Shown here in pieces: positions 1-5,238 of a DNA stretch of 8,527 bases. Position 1 is the stretch's first letter. Each line of letters opens with the position of its first letter. A program made the translations under genes and the position numbers. The DNA is from Oligoflexia bacterium. Lineage in GTDB: Bacteria > Bdellovibrionota > UBA1018. The DNA lies in assembly GCA_025352185.1 (NCBI GenBank), contig JANXTV010000053.1, positions 1-8,527 of the forward strand. The letters are read 5' to 3'. The notes beneath the pieces were generated by a model that was not told the origin of the DNA, did not search any database, and worked only from the letters and a program-made list of their open reading frames with translations.

Positions 1-200
1 CTGTCCCGGACGAGTCGGAGGCATCGGACGCGTCGGTGGAACAGGCTGTCCCGGACGAGTCGGAGGCATCGGTCGCGTCGGTGGAACAGGTTGTCCCGGA
101 CGAGTCGGAGGCATCGGACGTGTCGGTGGAACAGGTTGTCCTGGTCTTGTCGGAGGGACAGGCTGTCCTGGACGAGTCGGAGGCATCGGTCGCGTCGGTG
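1..200 (-). repeat. 45-bp in-frame tandem repeats encoding the PPTRPGQPV-PPTRPM tail
   Basis: Three near-identical 45-bp units lie at 1-45, 46-90 and 91-135. A 27-bp partial unit follows at 136-162, then a diverged unit from 163 that matches to about 200. Each 45-bp unit encodes a 9-residue cassette (PPTRPGQPV) plus a 6-residue cassette (PPTRPM), and the short unit is the 9-residue cassette alone. All lengths are multiples of three, so copy-number change would keep the frame. The array touches the window edge and probably continues. The units nearest the edge are the most alike, which suggests recent expansion there. Confidence 0.92.
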
Positions 201-1755
201 ATCCGCATCGGCCTATACCACCGTTGTACACGGTGCCTGGAGGACACGAAGGTCCGCCCGGAACGGGACGCGGGAGAGTCGGCCGAGGACGAGGAACCGA
301 AACCGAAGTACAGCGACCGAGGCTCGTATTATATCCAGTTCCTGGCGGGCAATAAGCCGGACGAGGCACTGGGATAGAACGAGGGTGCGGGACGGGAGTC
401 GGATTATATCCGATACACGTCTGCCGAATCGGATCGTAGCGGTATCCCGGAGAGCAGTACTGCTGGTGTCCCGAGTAAACGGAAACGCAACGGTTTAGGC
501 TCCAGTCGTACCGAGTTCCGTAAGGACACGACGTTTCGTTATGGATGTATCGGCACCCGCCGTAGCGAGGATCGTACACTTCGTTATAGCCGCAACGTTC
601 GCGAACCGCGACGCAACGATTATAGGAATAAGAGTAGTAGAATCCTGGATAGCAGGAATCGTAATCCCGTACGCACATGTCGCGGTAGGAGTCGTAGTGT
701 TCGTTATAAGAACAGGTCTGACGATAAACGCGAACGCAGTCTTTTACGAAGTAGTCATAACGTTCGTTAAATCCGCAAGTATACGGTTCACGGACGCAAC
801 GTCCTTCGTATTGGTCGTACGAATAGTTCAGCGGGCAACGTTCAGCGTAAGCCGGTACGCAGCGCGAGAGGAACGGATCAAAATAATACCCGTACGAACA
901 TGAAATCGTCGGTGGGGGAGCCGGGTACTGAACGCACTGATTCGACGATGATTCGTAGTAAGTTCCGTCGGGGCAGTTCACTTCTTCGTTCGAACTCACG
1001 CAGTAGCCGAGGCTCGAATCAAAGTAGTATCCCGCCGGGCAGGTTGGATTTTCCTGTGGGTTCTCCGTCGTCAGGACGTATTGGCGGTAGTTTTCTACGC
1101 CCTGTCCATTCGTGACGTGAAGTCCAAAGCTATACGAACCCGCCGTGGCGATCGAGCCGCGTACCGTAAATCGATTCCCAGAAAATCCGACGGTCGTCGT
1201 TCTTTCGGGAAACGAATTTTCGTAGAGTTCACCCTTTAACGTCGTCCCACTCGTATCCGTCACGGAAATCGTTTCGGCGAAAGTGGAATTCAGTTTTTTA
1301 GAATCGAGGTAGCGTTCCGTATTCGAAAACTTCGGATAGCGGAGAGCATCGTTATCGGTCGAGCTGAAGCAAACTTCGTCTTGGCCATTCAGTTCGGCCA
1401 TTCCGTCGGACGCGGCCACGTGGGCCACGTAAATCGTGCACCACGTACCGGTGAAGGTCGGGGTACCGTAAAGGACTAAGTTTGCCGTCTGGGTATCGTA
1501 AATCGAAAGTCCCGGCGGGATGTTCGTTCCAAGAATACTCCATTCGACTTTTCGTTCGCCGGCATCCGAGAGCGAAATCGTCGCTTCCGAATATTTGCCG
1601 TATTGGACGGCCAGCTCCGTCTGGGTGACGAGCAGGTTCGCCGTATCCGTGGTTACTGACTCGAGTGAATTTTCCGCAGAAAGAGCAGATAGCGGAAGAA
1701 GACAGACCGAGAGAGTCACGAATAAGGCGCGTAGGGACGTAGGGTTCAGCCTCAT
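1..1755 (-). CDS. Large secreted Cys-hairpin repeat protein with Ig-like N-terminus and PPTRP tail (3' end outside window)
   Basis: The frame is open from an ATG at 1755 to the window edge (585 codons, no stop), so the protein is C-terminally incomplete here. A GGAG lies 7 bases before the ATG. Residues 1-27 are a Sec signal peptide (MRLNPTSLRA, then a hydrophobic core, cleavage after ALSA). Residues ~45-112 resemble a bacterial putative-Ig (He_PIG) domain: IPPGLSIYD at 79-87 and a GTPTFTGTW strand at 98-105. A weaker second copy ends around VRGSIATAGSYSFGLHVTNG. Residues 239-517 contain twelve units of the type CPxGYxYDxxxxRCV, each with exactly 12 residues between its two cysteines. Residues 519-585 are PPTRPGQPV/PPTRPM repeats. 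The product is probably exported to the periplasm or cell surface, with each Cys pair likely a disulfide. Its function is not recognised. The gene stands alone on the minus strand, downstream of the methyltransferase-like gene. It could be an adhesin or envelope structural protein, but that is inference. Confidence 0.9.
   Translation of the reverse strand, partial: MRLNPTSLRALFVTLSVCLLPLSALSAENSLESVTTDTANLLVTQTELAVQYGKYSEATISLSDAGERKVEWSILGTNIPPGLSIYDTQTANLVLYGTPTFTGTWCTIYVAHVAASDGMAELNGQDEVCFSSTDNDALRYPKFSNTERYLDSKKLNSTFAETISVTDTSGTTLKGELYENSFPERTTTVGFSGNRFTVRGSIATAGSYSFGLHVTNGQGVENYRQYVLTTENPQENPTCPAGYYFDSSLGYCVSSNEEVNCPDGTYYESSSNQCVQYPAPPPTISCSYGYYFDPFLSRCVPAYAERCPLNYSYDQYEGRCVREPYTCGFNERYDYFVKDCVRVYRQTCSYNEHYDSYRDMCVRDYDSCYPGFYYSYSYNRCVAVRERCGYNEVYDPRYGGCRYIHNETSCPYGTRYDWSLNRCVSVYSGHQQYCSPGYRYDPIRQTCIGYNPTPVPHPRSIPVPRPAYCPPGTGYNTSLGRCTSVSVPRPRPTLPRPVPGGPSCPPGTVYNGGIGRCGSPTRPMPPTRPGQPVPPTRPGQPVPPTRPMPPTRPGQPVPPTRPMPPTRPGQPVPPTRPMPPTRPGQ
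205..1041 (-). repeat. Twelve coding Cx12C cysteine-hairpin repeats
   Basis: Examples in order of translation are CPAGYYFDSSLGYC, CPDGTYYESSSNQC, CSYGYYFDPFLSRC, CPLNYSYDQYEGRC, CGFNERYDYFVKDC and CPPGTVYNGGIGRC. All twelve keep 12 residues between cysteines. Nearly all have an aromatic at the seventh position of the loop followed by D/N/E, and often R before the second Cys. Units 3-9 are closely spaced (about 20-22 residues) and rich in Tyr. Units 10-12 are separated by Pro/Arg-rich linkers that grade into the PPTRP tail. The DNA has diverged much more than the protein pattern, so the repeats are old and under selection for structure. Confidence 0.9.
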
Positions 1756-1824
1756 AGTTACACTCCACTCCCAAAGCCGGGAGGTGTTGGTTACAGCGGG
1801 GGCATTTCACAAATTTGAAACTTC

Positions 1825-1853
1825 GTAATGTGACTGAGCAACCGATGTGCCAA
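1825..1853 (-). promoter_or_regulatory. Candidate sigma70-type promoter for the secreted repeat protein
   Basis: On the minus strand TTGGCA (5 of 6 to consensus, 1853-1848) is followed after 17 bases by CATTAC (3 of 6, 1830-1825), which would give a 5' leader of about 60 bases before the ATG at 1755. The -10 is poor. An alternative pair, TTGCTC and TCAAAT, also with a 17-base spacer, overlaps it. The rest of 1756-1978 is AT-richer noncoding DNA. Confidence 0.25.
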
Positions 1854-1978
1854 TTTCTTGATTGGAAAAAGGTAGTGATGTGACACGCTTAACGCGTGAG
1901 GATAATATTAACGCAGTTTGCCGCAGCATTTCGCACCGGTGGAGAACGGCTCCGGACTCGCAAAAGTAAAATTTCGAA

Positions 1979-2413
1979 TTAGACCCGCTGGCAGAAGAAG
2001 AGGTGCTCGTCAGGACTTTCAAACGAGTGGAAGAGTTGGAATCCCGTTTGGCGAAGGAGAGTCATTACCGTACGCACGCTCCACGGATTATCGGCACTCA
2101 CCTTAAGGAACGAAAGCGCAAGAATTCCTTTTTTAGGTTTCAAACCCTTAAACTGCGCTTGGAGAATGCGAAAGGTATCTTCAATCGAATACTTTTCGTT
2201 CGCCCTGGACCACCAGATCGCGTCGAGCGATTCGATCGGTACGCCGAGGAGTCGTAAATCCTTCTCGAGGATTTCGACGGCGTAGCCCAGCCGAATGAGC
2301 GTGGGTTGGGGTTCGGTCGAGGTGACGAGCACGCGCCCCCCGGTTTCGACGAGGTATGAGAAAAGCGCGAAAGGATCTTTAAATGCGGCCGGGCCGAGAT
2401 CACTGGATGACAC
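1979..2413 (-). CDS. Short class I SAM-methyltransferase-like protein with degenerate cofactor site
   Basis: This 144-residue protein has the order of elements of the Rossmann-type methyltransferase fold: a first beta strand and loop (GGRVLVTSTEPQP, 25-37), an acidic second strand (YAVEILEKD, 44-52), a fourth strand LDAIWW (63-68), a LKPKKGILALSF strand (91-102) equivalent to the usual LKPGG turn, and a C-terminal LLRQTGFQLFHSF followed by FFCQR (119-143). The glycine-rich motif I expected after the first strand is replaced by TSTEPQP, so SAM binding and catalysis are doubtful. It is shorter than usual family members (about 200 or more residues). The only start in frame after the upstream TAG is the GTG at 2413. 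A GAGGGA directly abuts it with no spacer, so the start is not secure. A strong terminator lies 58 bases upstream. It may be a non-catalytic paralogue or a truncated remnant. Confidence 0.65.
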   Translation of the reverse strand: MSSSDLGPAAFKDPFALFSYLVETGGRVLVTSTEPQPTLIRLGYAVEILEKDLRLLGVPIESLDAIWWSRANEKYSIEDTFRILQAQFKGLKPKKGILALSFLKVSADNPWSVRTVMTLLRQTGFQLFHSFESPDEHLFFCQRV

Positions 2414-2470
2414 TCCCTCGAGTGTGACGGGCCGGGGGGGCTACTTACAAGGGAACAACGCCCCCGAGGA

Positions 2471-2515
2471 AATAAAAAAAGGCCGAACGAAAGGTGGGCA
2501 CCCATTCGTTCGGCC
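2471..2515 (-). terminator. Rho-independent terminator, minus strand
   Basis: GGCCGAACGAA (2481-2491) and TTCGTTCGGCC (2505-2515) form a perfect 11-bp stem around a 13-base loop that can itself pair (GGTG with CACC). On the minus strand the stem is followed at once by seven T residues and ATT (2480-2471). The opposite strand has no T-run, so it acts only on minus-strand transcription. It would end the transcript carrying the small ORF at 2554-2640, before the methyltransferase-like gene. Confidence 0.9.
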
Positions 2516-2553
2516 TGCGAATTCAGGAAAATAAATTCGGTTGCGGAGTGATC

Positions 2554-2637
2554 CTACGGTCGCGGATCGTCGCGCGCCCGGGTGTCGTGCTTTTCGTGTC
2601 TACCCTCAAAATGCCGTTCGGTTCTGATCGTTCTCAT
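2554..2637 (-). CDS. Possible small protein or leader peptide, 27 residues
   Basis: Reading from ATG 2637 gives MRTIRTERHFEGRHEKHDT followed by RARDDPRP and TAG at 2556-2554. A tandem ATG at 2640 would add one Met. The peptide is very polar: about 7 Arg, 3 His and several Asp/Glu, with no hydrophobic stretch. The case for translation is the ribosome site AGGAGGTG, with GGAGG 6 bases from this ATG, among the best in the window, and a strong terminator 39 bases after the stop. It could be a free-standing small gene, a leader peptide governing read-through into the methyltransferase-like gene, or a chance ORF on a small RNA. It matches no family known to me. Confidence 0.45.
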   Translation of the reverse strand: MRTIRTERHFEGRHEKHDTRARDDPRP

Positions 2638-2641
2638 CATG

Positions 2642-2649
2642 CACCTCCT
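2642..2649 (-). promoter_or_regulatory. Strong Shine-Dalgarno of the small ORF
   Basis: AGGAGGTG on the minus strand is a near-perfect anti-16S match. The GGAGG core is 3 bases from the ATG at 2640 and 6 bases from the ATG at 2637, which favours 2637. A second GGAGGT further upstream precedes a GTG in the same frame, but with a longer spacer. Confidence 0.7.
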
Positions 2650-2806
2650 GGGGTTGGTGGGCTCCTGAACTTCGAGCCTAAGATGAGAATACACCCCGGC
2701 CGTTTACCTCCGATGAAAACGACCTAAAATCGCTTTAAGGGTAACGCAGTCGCACGCAGGCGGATATTTAAGTGGGCGGAATAACGGGTAATTTAAGAGA
2801 GGACAA

Positions 2807-3469
2807 TTAAGTGCCCGCCGGCTTAAATTTTTCGGGTTCGCTGGCCAGGTAACCTTCGGTCTTCACCGCGTTTTCGTAGACTCCCAGGATGGTCGGAAAT
2901 TTTTCGAGTGATACATCATTTCGAATCGCATTATAGCACTGGGGAACGAGGACCAGGTCGGCGAGGGTGATTTCATCTCCGCAAGAAAATTTTCCGGCGA
3001 GTGGGGCGGCGAGAGCTTCGTAGGCTTGAAAACCATTTCGGATCCAGTGCTGGGCGAAAGTTTTTCTTTTTGCGACGTGGTCGAGGTCCGAGTCGGGGGC
3101 GAAGTAGATCTGCGCCGTAAGATTTTGGAGCGGCTGAGTACCGGCATTAATCGCTTCGACGAGTGCCCGGACTTTCGCGCGAAGGACCGGATCCTTCGGG
3201 AGGAGTGGGACTTCCGGGAACTGTTCTTCGAGGAACTCGAGGATGGCTACGGACTCGGTAAGGATTCGGCGGGAAGGATTTTTTTCGTCCAGAAACTCTA
3301 GAGCCGGAACGTAGCCGAACGGATTTAACTTTCGGTACTCTTCCGATTCGCTTTCGCCGTCCAGGAGACTGACCGCTCGATACTCGGGGTGGATTCCCTT
3401 TAAAGCCATCGACCAGCGCACGCGCCAGGAACTCGAGGATCTCCAGTAATGGTGGAGGCGGAGCTTCAT
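2807..3469 (-). CDS. maiA: Maleylacetoacetate isomerase (zeta-class glutathione S-transferase)
   Basis: This 220-residue protein has typical zeta-GST length. It isomerises maleylacetoacetate to fumarylacetoacetate using glutathione, in the cytoplasm. Family marks are the N-terminal RSSSSWRVR (10-18, aligned to RSSCSWRVR of animal enzymes), VPAL with the cis-Pro at 55, the glutathione-contacting ES pair at 72-73, AGTQPLQNL (109-117, hallmark of the family) and GDEITLADLVLVPQ (164-177). The start at 3469 is chosen because MKLRLHHYWRSS is the normal N-terminus, although the frame is open further upstream. A GAGGT formed by the stop region of the upstream gene lies 4 bases before it. Only 2 bases separate it from the FAH stop, so the two are surely cotranscribed and probably translationally coupled. 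Serine replaces the active-site cysteine seen in animals. A maleylpyruvate isomerase role is possible, but the FAH neighbour argues for the homogentisate route. Confidence 0.93.
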   Translation of the reverse strand: MKLRLHHYWRSSSSWRVRWSMALKGIHPEYRAVSLLDGESESEEYRKLNPFGYVPALEFLDEKNPSRRILTESVAILEFLEEQFPEVPLLPKDPVLRAKVRALVEAINAGTQPLQNLTAQIYFAPDSDLDHVAKRKTFAQHWIRNGFQAYEALAAPLAGKFSCGDEITLADLVLVPQCYNAIRNDVSLEKFPTILGVYENAVKTEGYLASEPEKFKPAGT

Positions 3470-3471
3470 CT

Positions 3472-4518
3472 CTACCTCGGTAGCGTTTCGTCGAGGGAAG
3501 TCGGTTCGGCAGCCCGAATGGTGTTCGTGAGTTTCCCGAGTTTTTCTATTTCGAGGACGACTTCGTCGCCGACCCGGAGCCACTGGTTATCTGTGATTTT
3601 CGAGCCGTTCAGTTCGAGTAAACACCCGGTCCCGACCGTACCCGAACCGATCACTTCGCCGGGATAGATCTGGGCGCCGTAACTCGCGCGCTCAACGATC
3701 TGCGCGAAGGTCCAGGTCATGTCCTTTAGGTTTCCGCTCGAGAGTAGCTTTCCGTTCACGGTACAGGTCATCTTTAAGTCGTGGCGTTCACCCTTCGGGG
3801 ACGGCATCGCGGCGGAAGTGAGTTCGTCGCGGGTGACGAGGTAGGGTCCGAGCGACGTGGCGAAATCTTTCCCCTTCGCCGGTCCAAGGTTAAGCTTCAT
3901 CTCTTCCATTTGGAGGTGACGAGCCGACCAGTCGTTCATGATCAGGTAACCAAAAATGTGCTCGTCCGCTTTCGAACTCGGGATATTCTTTCCACCCTTC
4001 CCGATTACGATCGCGCCTTCGAGTTCAAAATCGAGCTTCTCGAGCGTCAGTTTCTGAACCGCGAGCGGGCCGGGGCCCGTTACGGCGAGATGATTGGTGA
4101 AATAAAAAATCGGGAATTGGTCGAATTCGGGAATCATCGGGACGTTTCGGTTCCGGCGGGCGGTTTCGACGTGCTGACGGAAGGCGTATCCATCTCGCAT
4201 CGAGGTCGGGCGCGGAATCGGAGAAAGGAGGCAGGTCTCCTTTTCCTCGATCACGGCTCCCGAGGCCGGGGTAAACTTTCCGCCCGCGAAAGCGGCTTCG
4301 ATCTTTTTCAACGCGGGTAGCGAGGTCGATTCGTTTCGAATGAGGTCGATCATATCGACCGGGCACTTCCATCCGGAAAGGTCTCCCGCGAGAATGCCCG
4401 CCGCAACTTCAATGTCGAGGATCTTCCCCGTACCGAGTGGACCCGTGTGGATCCCCAGTTTTTCAAGGTAAGGAACGGAATTCGAAAGGGGGCCCGTGGC
4501 AAAAGTGACTAAACGCAT
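3472..4518 (-). CDS. fahA: Fumarylacetoacetate hydrolase
   Basis: This 348-residue member of the FAH family cleaves fumarylacetoacetate to fumarate and acetoacetate, the last step of tyrosine/homogentisate breakdown. Residues matching the animal enzyme are visible. D109 and H116 sit in DGYAFRQH with the same 7-residue spacing as the metal Asp and catalytic His of mouse FAH. E165 and E167 in DFELEGAIVIGK and D196 in NDWSAR complete the metal site. KGKDFATSLGP (215-225) carries the conserved Lys, and GSGTVGTGCLLE (291-302) is the C-terminal loop. Its length and the RQH motif separate it from the short fumarylpyruvate hydrolases (about 230 residues). The ATG at 4518 gives the usual MRLVTF start, but its AAGGA abuts the codon. 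It is the first gene of the operon with the isomerase. Only about 40 bases separate it from the HU terminator, so its promoter is unclear. Confidence 0.93.
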   Translation of the reverse strand: MRLVTFATGPLSNSVPYLEKLGIHTGPLGTGKILDIEVAAGILAGDLSGWKCPVDMIDLIRNESTSLPALKKIEAAFAGGKFTPASGAVIEEKETCLLSPIPRPTSMRDGYAFRQHVETARRNRNVPMIPEFDQFPIFYFTNHLAVTGPGPLAVQKLTLEKLDFELEGAIVIGKGGKNIPSSKADEHIFGYLIMNDWSARHLQMEEMKLNLGPAKGKDFATSLGPYLVTRDELTSAAMPSPKGERHDLKMTCTVNGKLLSSGNLKDMTWTFAQIVERASYGAQIYPGEVIGSGTVGTGCLLELNGSKITDNQWLRVGDEVVLEIEKLGKLTNTIRAAEPTSLDETLPR

Positions 4519-4560
4519 TCCTTGTTTTCACGAGAATCCGTCGCCACGTAAAGGAAAAAG

Positions 4561-4592
4561 AAAAGCCGCCACAGGGATCCTGGGCGGCTTTT
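4561..4592 (-). terminator. Rho-independent terminator after the HU-like gene
   Basis: AAAAGCCGCC (4561-4570) pairs with GGCGGCTTTT (4583-4592). An inner CAGG/CCTG stem closes a GAT loop, with one bulged A. On the minus strand the hairpin is followed by TTTTCTTTTT. The plus strand also reads TTTT then a T-rich stretch, so weak bidirectional action is possible, but only the minus-strand HU gene needs it. Confidence 0.85.
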
Positions 4593-4606
4593 CAATCTTC
4601 TTTTGG

Positions 4607-4618
4607 AAGTTTAAACTT
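4607..4618. promoter_or_regulatory. 12-bp perfect palindrome AAGTTTAAACTT in the HU 3' region
   Basis: A perfect AT-rich palindrome lies between the HU stop codon and its terminator, about 90 bases upstream of the FAH start. It could be an operator for the FAH-MAAI operon or part of a promoter there, but nothing else supports this. Confidence 0.2.
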
Positions 4619-4654
4619 TCAAGTTCGGCTTAACGCACAAACTCGAAGGTTCAC

Positions 4655-5008
4655 TTACCAGAAACGCTTGTTAGCGAAGGTTTCTTTCAGTCCTTTAGGG
4701 AAGGACCAACGAGGCTTCTTCGTAGCTGGGCGTGCTTTGATTTCCATGGGTTCGCCCGTGAAAGGGTTGATGCCTTTTCCGGATTTGCGAGCCTTAACTT
4801 CCTTACGAACGAGGGTTCCGACCACTGGGAAGCGAACGCGCTCGCCGCCCGCAGCAGCTTTCGCGCCAGCAGTGAATGCGGTTTCGAGGATCAAGCGAAC
4901 GTCTGCACGCTTAAGACGAACTTCGCCTTTGCGGGTAACGGTTGCTGCCTTGATGAGGTGTTCGTGTACTTCGTTGATGAACGAGAACTTCGTTTTCTTT
5001 TTTGCCAT
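4655..5008 (-). CDS. HU-family (DNABII) DNA-binding protein, extended form
   Basis: A 117-residue basic nucleoid protein; classical HU is about 90 residues. A lysine-rich start (MAKKKTK) precedes an alpha-helical dimerisation region (FINEVHEHL at 10-18, then RADVRLILETAFTAGAKAA at 34-52). The beta saddle FPVVGTLVRKE (60-70) corresponds to GFGTFEVRE of HU. The DNA-binding arm carries INPFTGEPMEIKA (80-92), keeping the NP dipeptide whose proline intercalates in HU, with Ile where Arg is usual just before it. The tail KPRWSFPKGLKETFANKRFW is longer and more basic than in HU. The ATG at 5008 is the first start after an in-frame TAA. Its AGGAG is 12 bases away, longer than usual. It has its own promoter candidate and terminator, so it is probably monocistronic. 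Confidence 0.9.
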   Translation of the reverse strand: MAKKKTKFSFINEVHEHLIKAATVTRKGEVRLKRADVRLILETAFTAGAKAAAGGERVRFPVVGTLVRKEVKARKSGKGINPFTGEPMEIKARPATKKPRWSFPKGLKETFANKRFW

Positions 5009-5037
5009 AAGGTAATGTATCTCCTGTTATGTTTATG

Positions 5038-5066
5038 GTTGTAAGAGGCCTTTTTCCTGCGTGCAA
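5038..5066 (-). promoter_or_regulatory. Candidate promoter of the HU-like gene
   Basis: On the minus strand TTGCAC (5066-5061) and TACAAC (5043-5038, 4 of 6) are separated by 17 bases. Transcription would start near 5031, leaving about 22 bases of leader that contain AGGAG. Upstream are long A and T runs that could act like an UP element, fitting a highly expressed nucleoid protein. This was judged by eye only. Confidence 0.4.
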
Positions 5067-5150
5067 TCGATTTTTTTAAAAAAGTGCGGAAAAAAAAGCG
5101 CAGAACCGAAGGCTTTTTTCGCTTTTTTTCAAAAATTTTCCGTGGTTCAG
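5067..5150. other. Homopolymer-rich divergent intergenic region with overlapping inverted repeats
   Basis: Runs of A and T of 5-8 bases recur at intervals (5071-5082, 5090-5097, 5114-5119, 5123-5129, 5131-5138). AAAAAAGC at 5092-5099 can pair with GCTTTTTT at 5112-5119, or A-run plus GCG (5089-5100) with CGCTTTTTTTC (5120-5130); these are mutually exclusive hairpins. Phased A-tracts suggest intrinsic curvature. The region lies between the divergent HU and HAD genes. Confidence 0.5.
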
Positions 5151-5183
5151 ATTTTAAGGATTCGCCTTTTCTCCTAAAAATGC

Positions 5184-5212
5184 CTGAATTTACGAGAAAA
5201 CTTGCATATTTT
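5184..5212 (+). promoter_or_regulatory. Candidate promoter of the HAD phosphatase gene
   Basis: CTGAAT (5184-5189) and TATTTT (5207-5212, 4 of 6) are 17 bases apart. The start would be near 5219, about 20 bases before the ATG at 5239, just leaving room for the AGGA ribosome site. The -35 is weak. Confidence 0.3.
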
Positions 5213-5238
5213 CGACGTTGATCCCATCCTAGGAAAAC

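Larger units (their letters stand above)
2414..2806. other. 393-base gap holding a small ORF and an intrinsic terminator
   Basis: Between the methyltransferase-like gene and the isomerase gene there is no long coding region. On the minus strand, in order of transcription, it contains a stretch with no clear terminator for the catabolic operon (2806-2650), an AGGAGGTG ribosome site, a 27-28 codon ORF, an 11-bp-stem terminator, and about 57 bases leading to the GTG of the methyltransferase-like gene. A plus-strand TTTACC/TAAAAT pair with a 16-base spacer (2703-2730) points at no plus-strand gene. Confidence 0.6.

Noticed and set aside
1..200. Regularly repeated DNA that might suggest a CRISPR array
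   Set aside because: Units are contiguous with no unique spacers and stay in frame with an open protein-coding sequence.
36..1115. Plus-strand ORFs of 113, 120 and 71 residues
   Set aside because: They are antisense to the secreted repeat protein. Their translations are low-complexity mirrors of its repeats, whereas the minus frame has a signal peptide, domains and a ribosome site.
1352..2022. Minus-strand ORFs at 1352-1810 and 1807-2022
   Set aside because: The first is in another frame of the secreted protein gene and the second overlaps the methyltransferase end and noncoding leader. Neither shows family features or a good ribosome site.
2703..2730. Plus-strand promoter-like TTTACC, 16 bases, TAAAAT
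   Set aside because: No plus-strand gene follows; it faces into the 3' end of the isomerase gene. Such matches occur by chance in AT-rich gaps.
3781..4372. ORFs at 3781-4320 (+) and 4025-4372 (-) over the FAH gene
   Set aside because: Shadow frames. The FAH frame carries all catalytic residues, and the alternatives are Arg/Gly-rich without motifs.
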